Assembly (NCBI GenBank): GCA_948099385.1
Contig: CANUEZ040000103.1
Coordinates: 7,612,501 to 7,676,500, forward strand
Direction of reading: 5' to 3'
Origin: Fasciola hepatica
Taxonomy: Eukaryota > Platyhelminthes > Trematoda > Plagiorchiida > Fasciolidae
Length of the DNA: 64,000 nucleotides
Under the pieces are notes generated by a model. It searched no databases, was not told where the DNA came from, and saw only the letters and a program-made list of their open reading frames with translations. Position numbers and translations under genes: made by a program. This document shows positions 32,195 through 44,054 of the stretch, in pieces; the stretch's first letter is position 1, and each line of letters starts with the position of its first letter.

Positions 32195-32752
32195 TTAAAT
32201 ATGTGTAACTGTTACATACTCCGAAAACCTCGTTGGCTGTCGTAGCTCGCGGCCGCGTCGATTTCCCCTATTGATGGGCGCAGCTGTTTTTTCCGTGGAG
32301 TATGATGTTGCAACAGGTAACGAGGAGTCGTTAGTGGGAGTAACAGAGGCCGACTCAGGACGATTTACCGACGGTTGTGAACAGGTGGGAACACTGGGAG
32401 GGTTGTTCGAGGTGGGTTCTTCCTCGAAAAATGCTGCTTTAAGGCGGTCTATACTGGTGGTCTCTTTTCTGCCCTCGACGTCCACAACGTAATTCGTTTC
32501 GTTTCACTGGACCACGCGAAACGAGCCAGAGTAAGCGGCTTGTAGTGGTGATCGCACTGCACCTACTCGAATGACCGCATGGCTGGCGGTCGCTAGAGTG
32601 GTGGGTTTGTAGTTGCTGAAGGTTTGTTCTCGTGGTGGGGTGGGCTTTATCACCCGCATTTGTTGCGCCAGCCGTTCTGCGGGATCCCCGTAATTAAAAC
32701 TCGCAGCTGGTAATGAAGAAACCAACTCACCTGGGAGTCCTATTGTGCAACC
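32195..32752 (-). pseudogene. Gypsy post-integrase tail (GPY/F-like)
   Basis: Minus frames 32725-32504 (LAQQMRVIKPTPPREQTF, HAVIRVGAVRSPLQAAYSGS FRV) and 32485-32195 (GRKETTSIDRLKAAFFEEEP ... GRELRQPTRFSEYV). They match the C-terminal module after integrase in CsRn1-like gypsy elements: F+R.DAVR.PLQ..Y.GP, the VS(I)DRLKPA box and the final R.VRFP..Y motif. A stop and a shift separate the two frames. Confidence 0.7.
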
Positions 32753-33247
32753 CTAAACCAGTTCAGACGCCATAAAACCCATGTCAGCTTCGACGGTGTT
32801 ACGCAGTCCTAAGAGAGCGGTCGGTAGAACTTCACTCCATAATGGGCTTTCACGAGCACGGAGGGCAGCTTTGATCTGGTGTTTGAATCGCTCCACCATG
32901 CCATTAGCCTGAGGATGATAGGCCGTCGTCTTGTTGTGTCTGCAACCGAATGCGTTCAGTGGCTCGTGGTAGGCGCCGTCAAAATGAGAACCACGGTCAG
33001 TGGTCACAATAGCAGGGCAAACAAACTGGCCTACCGTACCAGTTAGAAACGCTTTTGTAGCTTCCTCTGAGGTATAACAAGGAATAGGTATGGCTTGTGG
33101 CCAGCAAGCGAAACGATCTGCGCAACTGAGCATGTAGAAGCAGCATTTGAATGGCTGAAGGGACCCCACGAAATCCACATGCACAGGATGAAAGCGTACG
33201 TTTGGCTCACACAATATGCCTAGCGTAGATTTGGTGTGACGATGCAT
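32753..33247 (-). pseudogene. Gypsy integrase core, catalytic triad present
   Basis: 165 codons: RFHPVHVDFVGSLQPFKCCF (first Asp), AIVTTDRGSHFDGAYHEPLN (second Asp) and TTAYHPQANGMVERFKHQIK (Glu), then LWSEVLPTALLGLRNTVEAD. All three DDE residues are in place and the core is unbroken, unlike the rest of the element. The N-terminal zinc module is reduced. Confidence 0.82.
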
Positions 33248-33948
33248 TTTGTTGCGTTGGCATTGAAGACAAGCGCGGGCTCGACCTCAAGATCTGTTTT
33301 TCGGGCTGCGGCGATTGCTTCTTGGTCCATGCATATGGGTAGTGGGTCGTAGATATTGTAAGCTCGTGAGAGTGCGTCTGCTACGGGATTGTGTGCATCA
33401 GAGACCCGTCGAGTTCCCGTAGGAAACTGCGAAACACGGTCCAAGTGGCGAATCTTGTGTGTCGAATATCGATCAAAAGCTGACTGGAGAGCGTACACTA
33501 TTGGCTAAAGATTTGTGAACATTGTGAACGTTTGGCCCCCGAGTGTGTGCCGGAAGTGTCGGATACCCAAATAGATTGCCAGTAGTTCTCTGCTGAACGT
33601 GCTATATCGGGATTCCGCAGGCTTGAGACCCTTGAAGAAGAAAGCTATTGGTTGCCATGACTTGTTGACACATTGCTGCAACACTGCTCCAATAGCCGTG
33701 CCCGAAGCACCTGTTCCTAATGCCAGGGGAGAAGAATGATCGGGATGTGAAAGGAGTGATATGTTGGCGAGAGCTCCATTGTTCAAAGTAAACGCTGCCG
33801 GTGCCATGTCGGGAAAATTGAATTCCCGCTTGCCTCCACGTAGTAGGTCTGTCAGGGGCTGCATTACTTCGGTGCAGTGTGGGATAAAGCGATGAGACCA
33901 GTTAACCAAGCCAGAAAACTGGCGCAATTGCCGGTGGGGCTCACCAGT
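33248..33948 (-). pseudogene. Gypsy RNase H, DAS box lost
   Basis: 33945-33505 reads HRQLRQFSGLVNWSHRFIPH, LALGTGASGTAIGAVLQQCV and AESRYSTFSRELLAIYLGIR. The aspartates of the TDAS-type box are glycines (GTGASG). After a break, 33498-33220 reads RYSTHKIRHLDRVSQFPTGT and NPVADALSR, the usual end of the domain. The frame begins within a few bases of the primer-site sequence at 33936-33946, so gag, protease and RT have been deleted. Confidence 0.78.
33935..33947 (-). promoter_or_regulatory. Gypsy primer binding site fused to RNase H
   Basis: Minus strand TGGTGAGCCCCA directly after the LTR end (AATCCTAAAC). It is almost the same as the TGGTGAGCCCG site of copy A. The next bases already encode RNase H. 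Confidence 0.5.
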
Positions 33949-34216
33949 TTAGGATTCTTATCAGTTAAGACAGGGCCTACTCCCGTATAGAATCTATAGC
34001 CCTCGGTCCTCGGTTTGTCACACGATAGCAAATATACTCGGCAGCGCGCGGAGCAAAACTCAAAACGCTGGAGTGGGACAAAATGTGTATTGGAGGAGCG
34101 CAATGGCGTGCGGACGACGTACGCAGAAGGAGCAAGTGGCGCCACCAAAAAACGGTAAATGTTCAAACAAACAAATTTGCTAGTCTTTGACGTCGTATGT
34201 TCTATTGGTAGCACTA
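33949..34216 (-). repeat. 5' LTR of internally deleted gypsy element
   Basis: 268 bp, near-identical to 31353-31618 in the same orientation. Starts TGCTACC on the minus strand. With its partner it frames a 2.86-kb element (31353-34216). Confidence 0.68.
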
Positions 34217-35283
34217 CGAAAGTCTGTTGAACGTCCAACGATTTCATTTTAGTTGAGCTACTCATGTAACAGTATTGTGGTCAAGGTTTAGGTAAACCAT
34301 GATACGTGCGCTTCGTGACGGTGATGAATGTGACGTAAGTGCGACGTATAATGTATAGTTAATATTGTGAATATAATAAGGGATAACACCTCATAACCGA
34401 CCGCAAAATGAATGAATACTATGTATGTGGAAGTGCAGGTACATGTATACAGGTTTACAAACATTAAGATATGTATGTGCATATAATCGTCTGTAACATA
34501 TATCAGTATTGATGACGCCAGTGACAATCTTTCCTCAATACGAGGTTCATCCTCTACACCGTCCCAGTTCTGTTTGCTGAGCCTTAACTACCAAACTTAC
34601 CTGGGACGCGATTGCAAGCCGAAGGTCTATTGTACCCTATCTGTAAATGGACGTTTGTAGTTAGGTTGCAACCGGAATGATATGAGCAACTGACCGACTC
34701 ATGCAGTTCGGTAACCCGCTTGTGCACTATATGCTGGTAGTTTGTATGGCACACCGCGGTTTGTGTAAAGAACAAATACTAAAAATCCTTCAAAATGTTC
34801 AACGTGCTTTGTGAATTTGACAATGTTTAACATTACCTTGAAAAGGCTGCTCATATACCACACTTTCACACGTTTGTTTATCCATGTGAGACATTTGAAT
34901 TTGGCCTTGAATCGTTTCTGACCGTCTTGCTCGAGCCACGTGGCAATAAACCTTTGGGTTTTACCGTGAAGTCTATTTGGGCGCATACTTGATGTTCGTA
35001 TATATTTGTACCCCTTGGTAATTTCAATTTAGTATCGTAGAAACTACGAATCAATCTTGTTCCGGTTTTGGGATTCGTTTGATTAGGATACGCGTTGCTC
35101 GATTTGCAAGAATTGAATTACAGTTAGTTTTCTTAAAGAAAAAATTTTGATATGCATGTATATGTACATGTATATTTGTACACGTGTACACATATGTGTA
35201 CATGTGAGTAAATACATATCTTCATACATATGTTCGATTTAATGATCTATATATATATATATAAAGAGAGAGATAAAACCGTT
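34217..35283. other. No gene; alternating purine-pyrimidine tracts
   Basis: Separates the deleted gypsy element from the RT fragment on its right. 35151-35240 is rich in TATGTACATGTATA / GTACACGTGTACACATATG words with local self-complementarity. A (TA)n at 35247-35262 and GAGAGAG follow. No gene recognised. Confidence 0.5.
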
Positions 35284-36178
35284 TTAATCGATATGGCGCC
35301 CTAAGCACTCAAGGGACGGGACGCCAAACACGAATTTATTAGGGTTCATTTGAAGTCTGTATTGTTGGGAAGGCTGAAAGAGTTGAAGCGGATGAATGAT
35401 ATGCTTTGATGGATAAGCGCTGGCAATTAAGTTGTCGTCGATGTAGCCAAACGCAAAGGGTAGACCTCGAAGCGCTTCATCGATGAATTGTTTGAAAGTC
35501 TGAGCGGCGTTTATCATTCCAAATGGCATGCGTATAAACTCGAACAGGTCAAAAGGCGTGGTGATGGCCGCCTTGGGAATGTCTTCTTCGGCCATGGGGA
35601 TTCGGTGATATGCGTTTACGAGGTAAATCATGGAGAAGATTGTCTTCCCAGAGAGGTTCTGTGCAAAATCATCAATGTGCGGGATCGGGTACCTGTCAGG
35701 GACGGTGACGTTGTTGCAAGCACGGTAGTCTCCACAGAGTGTCCAATCACTAGATGACTTTGGAACCATGTGCAAAGGCGGGGCCCATGGGCCTGAAGAT
35801 GGTCGAATGATGCCAAGATACATCATGTGTTCCAATTCAGGGCGTGCAGTTCGGAGTTTGTCGGCTTTGAGTCGGCGTGGGTGGAAGTGGGCCGGTTGGC
35901 CTTACGTGCTGATGTGGTGACGCACAGCATGAGAGACTGGGTCGGTAGACTGACACGGCTTGGTGAGAGATGGAAACTCCTTCAAAGTGTCAGCAAAAGA
36001 CGATTGCGGGATCGCCAGCCGGATACTCAAGGAGTTGGTGCATTTACCAGTGCCGGCTGCACAAAGCTTGGTTGTGGTGTTTACGAGCCTGCGATTTTTG
36101 AGGTCTACATTTAGGCCAAAGTGTGAGAGGATATCCGCGCTGATACTGGCAGTCTAGAAATCTACCCGGATGAAAAGC
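35284..36178 (-). pseudogene. Gypsy protease end and RT (minus element 1)
   Basis: From about 36150: ADILSHFGLNVDLKNRRLVN (end of protease), IPQSSFADTLKEFPSLTKP, a TAA near 35905, then [20 protein letters not shown] and the RT frame 35835-35284: [80 protein letters not shown] and [15 protein letters not shown] is intact, but the first catalytic aspartate (KIDL.. in this family) reads MIYLV. The frame stops at ECLGRHID, where foreign sequence begins. Confidence 0.82.
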
Positions 36179-36670
36179 CTATTGAAAAGATCGTCGGAGG
36201 CCTAAATCAAGGGTGATTGACCGTTGACCGAATGTCGTAATAGTTGTTGTGTTTGCTGCTCGCAGTGTTAACTGAGATGGTTTTAGGCGATGATGTTTGG
36301 ATGGGGGGATTACACTGATCTCGGCGCCGGTATCGATGAAGACTTGAAGGTCGCTGGATCGGTCAACGATATAAAATAGGCGGCTTTCGCGTGGAGAGCC
36401 AGACATAGTCGTCGCCGTTACTGGCTGGCCTGGTCGTTTGAATGTGAGGAGGAAGTGCGGCATATCATGGGGACAAAGTGAGAGTATTTCACGCGCTCGC
36501 TGGTTATACGTCGGGTGGTAAATACGGCTTCTATTTGTCAAAACCGCACACGAGGATTGATCGGGGCAAAAACGGGCAGTTTGACAGCAACTGCATGGAT
36601 TTCAATAGATTCGGTTTTAGACGTAGTGAATCGTGTGGAATTCGAACTGAAAGACCAAACTCCGGTGTCA
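36179..36670 (-). pseudogene. Gypsy gag remnant fused to protease (minus element 1)
   Basis: About 36640-36430 encodes the gag start, IHAVAVKLPVFAPINPRVRF and, after a TGA, QIEAVFTTRRITSERVKYSH. Without the middle of gag it passes into SPRESRLFYIVDRSSDLQVF and IDTGAEISVIPPSKHHRLKP, an aspartic protease with DTGA intact (frame 36541-36179), ending LDLGLRRSFQ at TAG. About a kilobase of gag expected between these parts is missing. A TGG-to-TAG type stop and a frameshift follow within about 20 bases. Confidence 0.75.
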
Positions 36671-36689
36671 AAAGATGAAAAAACTATCT

Positions 36690-37131
36690 GAGCTCACCAG
36701 TTGTCGGGTACTACTCTGTTTATATGGTAAACTAAGTTAATGTCAGCAATATCTCAGAAGACGCTAGCAAACTAAGATGGGTGGGGGAGCGTATTTCGAT
36801 GAAAGGCCAAAACAGTATGTACATTAGAAAATAAAATAAAACAGGTGTTACACAAACTCACAGTTGTTCGCTGTTTATGTGATCAGGAAATGAGCGCCAA
36901 AGAACCGATATCCGCCAATATCTTCAGTTCGATTCGGTCTGACCACCTTTTTTTGAACGAAACAGAATGGTATTGAGAGGAGTGCCAAGTGACGCCGTGA
37001 AAGCTACTAAAATGTTTGGTTTCTCACGGTCATTTCCGACCGATGTAATTCCATGACACTCCAAAGCAGATGAGACCGTGCCAGAATGAATAGCTTATTG
37101 ACAGTGTTTTTGTATTGCGCAGTGGTGGTGT
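36690..37131. other. No gene recognised
   Basis: Short frames only. Starts at GAGCTCACCAGTTG, similar to the GGGCTCACCAGTTT at the other gypsy LTR/primer junction, so the left edge may be the remnant of that junction. Confidence 0.3.
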
Positions 37132-38359
37132 TCAAAAAAGGTGTGTGTGTTTCACAACAAAACGTCGGTACAACAAGACAGTGATGCACCAGGGGGCGTT
37201 GAGAATCATGGAAAAAGCCAGAAATGTACGGGTACTTACAAGAATTACGGGAGGAGGTTCTGCGCTCCCATCTAGTATCCCATTTTCAGCACGATGTTTC
37301 TCATTTTCCAGGTTAGAGCACCCGCTGTCCTCCGTAGACCTCTCACCCGCGGGTATTATGGCTAATCCTAGTGCCAGCTTCAAAGACTTTAGACTGGCAG
37401 ACCCCATTCTGGCTTCGAAGAACTCATGAGTAGTCTACTTTATATCGGCATCGGCCGGCTAGACACAGATCTGACCGTTTGAGGGCCTTCTTATTTATTC
37501 CGATTATGACAACACCCAGCTCCAGTACCGCGGGCTTTGGCTTTCTGTCGCTTTCCGGTTTTTCCACAGTTCATTTTCCCAGCAGCAGGCCTCATTTTAT
37601 TGTGGCCTGGTCAGACAGACCAACGCATCTTAGCGAGTTTACAACATGATATTTCATGGCGCTAATTCCTTTTCCCTTCTCCTTTAAATGCGGTTCCGGA
37701 ATTTCGTGAATCACTACGTTTCTATATCTTACCGTAGCCATTTTTCCAGCAGCTTTTAGGTTTCCCCTCTGTGGGCAGAAATTTTCCTTATCCTCCAGTG
37801 GGCCGTCTAATAACCAACCGTGATCCGCTAGTTTCGTGGCGACCTCTAGAAACAGCTCCTCATTGCTTGCAGTTTTATTGACCTCACTGCCTCGCACGAC
37901 GGACCTGTGTTCTTCCCTGGTTAGTTGCCTGGTCCGCTTTGGTTTAACTCCCTTGTTCACCTCATCTTTATCCAGTCCGTCTTCGGCTTTACCTTCCACT
38001 CTAAGGTCTTCCTTATCGTTTTATTTCCCCTAACCTGTGAACTCGGTTTCTGGATGCGTTTGCGAGTCTCCGTTACTAGTTCTCACAACTCTGACAACTC
38101 TTACTACCCCTGAACCAATTTTGATTACTTCCGATTGGCAACCCACGCAAAACCATTTCAGTTACTTATGTTTCAAGTAAATCTCAAATGCTCTCTCGGC
38201 AGTTTCACTGCATGTCCTAAGGTGCCGCCTTCTGCTAGCGTTACAAAGAATCCCGTCATCCTCTACATCTCCCTTACAGTTCTTGTCCCTGCATAATGCC
38301 TGACTTTCTGTTTGGCCATCTTTGTCCTTCCTAGTCTTCTTTGTGACAGCAGGCGCCAT
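37132..38359 (-). pseudogene. LINE ORF1 (PHD-like zinc plus RNA-binding segment), broken
   Basis: In minus-strand order: 38359-38162 has CRDKNCKGDVEDDGILCN and a CSETAERAF tail, like the PHD-type zinc region of flatworm LINE ORF1. 37999-37592 has a charged segment, then RYRNVVIHEIPEPHLKEKGK and YHVVNSLRCVGL, the 'VVIHN.PE' segment of ORF1. 37407-37132 has LAIIPAGERSTEDSGCSNLE and EKHRAENGILDGSAEP, resembling the ORF1 C-terminus. Frames change between the parts. ORF2 of this element is not adjacent. Confidence 0.55.
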
Positions 38360-39950
38360 TTTGATTTAGGATGGTAAACAACTCTGCGTACACCACGGGT
38401 TATGTAAAGTCAAGCACCAAAATAGGGACAGCAAAACCTGGTACGGAATACAAACAAATATTCCCAAGGCTAAACAGCTGCAGTAAATGGAAAACTAGTT
38501 TACTGAACGAAAAAAATGATCAAGACAACCTGGATTCCACGGCATGCTGGTTTCCGTTTTTCCGCTGATCTGACTTAAAACTGCAGTCCAAAGCGTTCCC
38601 GAGGTTTTCCGGGCAGTTTCTTTTGTTCCATCTCTCGATTTTTCTCTACCACAGAAAAGGTCTTCACGCGGCGTCACTTCACGGTGTTCATTCCTTTCCC
38701 CATCCACTCGATATTATTTCTTTTTGCTTGATTGCTCGCTTCCCATGTTTACCCGTTCTTAGTGAGCTTTCCTGTTCTCCGTCTTTAACACAACCAAAAG
38801 CCACACTGTAGCACAGTCAGTTCAGCTCACGCAGCAGAGGTAGTTGTTAGGTGGGTATTACGACTTGAGACAGAGTGAACGACGTGTGAAGATCGTATTT
38901 TGGTATTGGCAGGCAACGGATGCTTTGAATTTGTGGGGACCACTGAAGCATAGGGACAACGGACACTTTCCAAGGTCGAAACCAAATTCAGTGAGCTAAA
39001 GCGAGCTGATTGGGGAGGCGAGAATTGAATGGAGGAGAATTTTAAGGGAACAGTGGGGGACTAGTAGACTCTATTCCTCTGGACACCGAGTTATTTACCA
39101 TCGGAGGGAACAGGGAACGAATAAGGGTTGAGGATGCGCACAACAGGCGGTGAAGCGGGGGAGTGAGCACATAGTTGCCGTCTATTACCGGGTGGCATTA
39201 GGAGGGGAGAAACGGACTTGACCGGAGCAGCAGTAATGGGACCACATTTTAAAGGGTGCAGAGTGGTAGCAGATGAGAAGGCAGCGGATGGATGTGGGAA
39301 AGCGAAAGGCGCGTCTGAAAATAAAGTGTCGGAGACGTGAGAAGAGGCGGTGGAGTGATCAACTTTCTGTGCCCAAGGCTCAGGATCATCAGGAGTCATC
39401 CTGTGTGGAGAGTCGAGAGAGATAGTAATTTCTCTTAGAAGGAATTTTTTTCCGGCTTTTTATGTTTTTATAAGGAGAATCAGAAGTAAGTAGAGTTAAT
39501 CTCATTGAACCTCTGGGCGGATAAATCAAGGAAGGTAGGCCATGCCAAAAGCATTCAATGATGTATGTTTGACGTCCTCGAAGGTCATACCCTCTGAGAC
39601 ATTGAAAACGAATGTATTACGGGGGTTTCTCACTCTTATCAGGACTTCGGACGCAAAAGAGCCGATAAATGGCCGGACGCTGGGGTAGAATGTTCGACGC
39701 CTCCAGTGATGATGAAAGGGGAGGGGTGATTTCAGATACAGCGTCTTTCAACTTTAGAAGCTGAGACTCTCTATCTGAAATACTCTGGTCTAAAACAGCT
39801 GTTATTTCTGCCATCAGGCTTATTAGGTCAAAGTGGTCAACCGAGCACTGTTTCATGATGGCGGGAGTTTGAATGAGTCTATTTTTCTAAGATCCGCAGT
39901 ATGAAAGGATGGGGCGTTATTGGAAGACTCCTTTTCTGCCCAAGGCATTT
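38360..39950 (-). other. Possible LINE 5' region, no gene recognised
   Basis: Minus-strand frames 39856-39617 (ESQLLKLKDAVSEITPPL) and 39399-39091 lie upstream of the ORF1 remnant and may be its 5' part. No firm motif was seen. The + strand is GA-rich at 38830-39430. Confidence 0.3.
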
Positions 39951-40133
39951 TGAAGTACCAAGAAAACGCTATGAGTAAAGCGAAAGAGTCGAGGCTATCT
40001 GAAGCCAGGTTAGAATATACGGCTGAGAAAAAATCCTTTAATTACTATGGGTTACTGAAATGCCTGTGCGTTTTATTGTTTCCTAAGATAGCCGAGTGAG
40101 AGCTATGTTGATAACAGCCCGCAAAGCGGCCTG

Positions 40134-40408
40134 GTGCACTCACCGGATTCAGGATACGAAATTGCTTGTAAAATGCTGAAAGATATGTTCGGGTGGATGC
40201 GGGAGGTGACTCGCGAACCGCAAGGCGGGCGGCCAGGAGGACTAAGTACTGGCCTAGTGGACGAAATTCTCTTACTTTTTATTTCTTTCGGGAAGGGAAT
40301 ACGTTCGTGGCGTTGCTTGAAATACCCTTGAGGGCCGGGTCCATCCCGAGGAAATGGATGGTTAACGTGTTTTATTTAGGGATGCTGTTAGCCTCACAGG
40401 AAGTGTAG
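40134..40408 (+). pseudogene. LINE RT scrap (pre-palm)
   Basis: Two frames share the pattern of the region before RT motif 1: LVDEILLLFISFGKG and then ALLEIPLRAGSIPRKWMVNV, comparable to 'F..SL..G..P..WK...V'. Very short and frameshifted. Orientation is opposite to the ORF1 remnant on its left, so it is a separate insertion. Confidence 0.35.
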
Positions 40409-40490
40409 AGCGGTTCATTTCTCTGCGCCCGTTGGATAATGATAGTCAACGGGAGCAATGAGAGTCCGGTTGGATAAAAGATCCTCTTCT

Positions 40491-40890
40491 GACTTTGACT
40501 GTTTTCGGAAAATTGCCGTGTTCTGGTTACCACTTTGGACTTATTTTCTCTGCCATCTTTTTCCGACGTTTGATATCGACCTCATTGTTTTGTTCAGTTG
40601 CGTAGGTCTTACTGGACTGACATTTTCGAGGTTTCCATCAACCTCCGTTTGAATCACTCACTTTCGGTTCTTTGCTGGTTGTATACGCTAGCGATTGGTT
40701 TTCCGCCCAGCCGTTGCTTTCATATCCGTTCGGTGTGTCTCCCGCATCCATACTGTTTCGGTGCCACGATATATATAAAATTCACCTTCCTATCTCTCAA
40801 CCGGCTTACGTCTTCTCTATTCGTCCGATAGAAATGATAACTTTGGTATTTCACTGTGAAACCCGATTGAAGAAACGTTCATTATGTGAG
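40491..40890 (+). repeat. Gypsy copy B 5' LTR
   Basis: TGACTTTGACTG ... TTTGATATCGACCTCATTG ... TGGTGCCACGATATATA ... CGTCTTCTCTATTCGTCCGA. It aligns along its length with 48534-48952 but at clearly lower identity. A TGTGAGCCCGACC primer-site-like sequence follows at 40887. Confidence 0.65.
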
Positions 40891-41249
40891 CCCGACCGTC
40901 TTCTATATTGAAGACCCCAAATCCTTCCGAAGCTTTCTTGATTATCCACCCTCCATGAGAGTCTGTGATGTTTGCTGTTTCACGTCCTCTTTCTCGCACG
41001 ATGTGTATAGATATAGATTTTGCGATAAATTATTGCAACATAGCGAAGTTTTGGGATAAGAAGCAGCTCGATGCATACATCAATATATCTGCTGTTTATT
41101 CTTTCTCGGTGACTTTTATCTTACACTACCCTAAGGCTCGTTTGCAGTATCATAGCTGCAGTTTGATGCACGTAGGACTATCGACTAATGACAACAATTT
41201 CTCTGTGCTTAAGGGGCAGTCTTTGGCGATTTTATCGCCTAACTGAGAC

Positions 41250-41571
41250 TTGGTTTTAAAAGCTTATGAAGGCTATACTACGGCATTTCCTACCCTCTCG
41301 AGAGAAGAAATTATGTCAGCTGCTTGCATGGCACCTCATTGGGGAAGCCAAACCCAGCCGCCACCCAGATCACCTCTGGGTCACAACGGGGCCTGCCAAA
41401 AGGGATTTGGAGATGGCTCGGCATTAAAAGCAGGATTCCCCGCCTTTCCATGTTCAGGCCACATTATTGCTCTTTTGGAGGACTCGCTCTTGGAACTGGC
41501 ATCCGTCATGGCTGACAAGTTTGTCGCACGTGTCGACAGTGGGACTGAACCCTCATCACCATGATATCACT
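41250..41571 (+). pseudogene. Gypsy copy B gag C-terminal part
   Basis: The frame reads PTLSREEIMSAACMAPHWGS early and LALLEDSLLELASVMADKFV late (in shifted frame ALLEDSLLELASVMADKFVA). This resembles the gag C-terminal helix region of CsRn1-like elements (about 88% nucleotide identity to copy A 18220-18339). The N-terminal gag is unrecognisable. Confidence 0.55.
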
Positions 41572-41809
41572 GCATCCTAGGGGGGCTAATCCGGAGAGGT
41601 CTCAGCACTCTAAATCCATCCAGCGTCGACTGTCTAGTAAGGGCAGAGCTAAAGTATCCGCCCCTCACACTGGCCCGCGTAAGTAACGGCATGGAAGAGC
41701 GCCCTCTACTGCCCGCGTCTACAGGAAATCCACCTCACCTGTCCCTTCCAAACAAAACCATCTTGCCAGCGGTTAGAAATGGTTCCACCGCGTTTTCGGA
41801 TAGACACTT

Positions 41810-43063
41810 TTGTTCATACGCAGCGGAAAGCACCCCTGCCGGCGAGTAGAATCGGCCGTACTCGCCGGCATTCAGTCTCAAGTTGGTCGTTTGTTTTACC
41901 TGCATGATTCGTGCACTAATGCTAGATTCCTAGTGGGTACTGGGGCCCAAGTTCCTGCCTTGCCAGTTGGTAAAGACAAGCAACGAGCATCTTTTCTTTG
42001 GCTCTCCACGGCGAATGGTTCCCTGATTCCTACCTAAGACACGAGCCAGCTGACGATCAACCCAAGACCACGACGACTGTATCTGTGGAAGTTCACCCTT
42101 GCGGACGTGCCCACAGGCATTTTGGTAATCGATTTTCCGGAGCACCGTGAATTACCTGTTTATTCACCTAGGTTGCAGCTTATCGACCCTCCGTCGGACA
42201 CTATGCTTACGGGTCTCGCAGCTTGAAAAGATGCATACTGAATCGCCGGTTTGTTTTCCTACATTCTTCAGTATTTTTGGTATGTGTTCAGAGAACTCCA
42301 TATTGAGACAAAACCATTTCAAGAGATAAATGAAGTGAATTGTCGTGTGGAACACCATAGTGTCACTAACAATCCACCATTCACGGAACGACCTCGCCGA
42401 CTGGCACCGGACAAATCAAAGTTCGCCGAACGTGAGTTTGACACTTAACTTTCTAAAGGTTTTGTTCGTCCTTTTCACAGTCCAAGGGCTTCACCTCTTC
42501 ACATGGTTTTTAAGAAAGATGGCATTAGCTGGCGACCATGTGGCAACTATCGAGCACTAAATTCGGTTACCCGTTACGATAGCTATCAGATAACCCACAT
42601 ACATGACATCACATCATCACTTAACGGCACGACCGTATTTTCCAAGATGGATTTAGTGTGAGCCTAGTACCAAATCAGTCACCGCTGAAGATGTCAAGAA
42701 AACAGCTTTCACAACTTCTTTAGTCTTGTTTTAGTTCCTACGTTTGCCTTTTGGTTTGCAAAATGCTGCTCAGAAAGTCCAGATGTTTATCGATAGCGTT
42801 GCACAAGGCTTGGAATATGTTCACGTCTATATCGATGATTTGCTAATCGCACCGTCAAGCGGAGATGAATATCTCCAATATTTGACCCTTCTATTTCAAA
42901 GTTTTTCTGAAAATCGAATGGTAGCCAATCCCGATAAATGTGAACTTGGCAAACCCAAACTTGTGTTCCTCAGCCACAATGTCACTCGAGAGGGTATAAG
43001 CCCTGAGAGGATAAAGTGCGCGATATTATGGATTGCACGGCACCGTCCTGGATCAAAGTGGTA
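41810..43063 (+). pseudogene. Gypsy copy B protease and RT (A-type block)
   Basis: Same content as 18578-19817: retropepsin box GTGA instead of DTGA, in-frame TAAs, SPLHMVFKK with one base difference (DGISW for DDISW), and YIDD at about 42830. Here the codons TAEDVKKTAFTTS between the two RT halves are complete, because the 15-bp deletion of copy A is absent. It ends at RHRPGSKW, then the 140-bp repeat. Confidence 0.8.
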
Positions 43064-43204
43064 ACTGGAGAACTTCAAGTATTGGGATTAGGTCGATAAA
43101 GAAAGTTTGTGGATACACAAACTTCACTGACTGTGACACTTAAGAATATCCCATTGGCGATAGTAACCTCCGGTACTCCAGTTCCACGTCCATCTGGTGC
43201 AGAG

Positions 43205-44054
43205 CTAACGCCGATTAGAGGCACGGTTCGTACAATTTCTATATAGTGCACATAGCACACATTCCATACAGCAGACAAAGTCATCGATCTGGTCTAAGCC
43301 ACAGAGCTTTCCATTATTTCCTAGTTCGATACGCCTATCCTGAAGAGTTCGCAAGGCGTTCTCCCTTATCTTGTCCATAGCTAAGTTGAACAGGAATAGA
43401 GAAGTGGAACATCCCTGTCGACCATCGCTGGTAGTTCCCGGCAGACTGGATAGTTCACCGTAAACTCTCACGCGGCCAGAAGTATGGAAGCATATTGATC
43501 TCAGTAGATTCACGAATTTCTGTGGCATAACCATCCGATGAATAGTATCGAATAGCGCTGTTCGGTCATTCGAATCGAAGAAAACCGTTATTGTCAGTCC
43601 ACGGTGTGTGTGACGCGTTTCAAGTATTAACGCAGAGTAAAAATTTGGTAGGTCCTTCCCAGACCTGGGCGGAATCCGGCCTCGCTGTTTGCGGGGGTTT
43701 CTCTCGTGAGTCGGTGTCAGACGGCGAAGCAAAAATCGAGGCTAATATCTTTGTGCCTACCTGAATTAGGCTGATCCAATGATCGTTACTGCAGTCATTA
43801 CGTATTATTTTCTTGAAGATGGGTACAATCAGTGACTCATCCCACGACAACGGAATACGCTCCCCATTTCAAATGTCACATAAAAAGTTGGTAAATGGTT
43901 TTATCAAAACACCACCGCCCATTATGAAAAGAGTTGGAGGGAGTCTGTCAGGACCAGCCGCCCTCCCTCGCTTTAGTAACCGAGTGCTCATCTTTAAGTT
44001 TACTTTCGAAAGAGGCTTAAATGACACTTCCAAGGTAATCGCAGTTGTTGCCAT
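43205..44054 (-). pseudogene. LINE ORF2 RT, copy B (QIDD)
   Basis: Same as 19958-20807, with the same QIDD change and frameshifts. No new differences seen in the translated parts. Confidence 0.8.
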
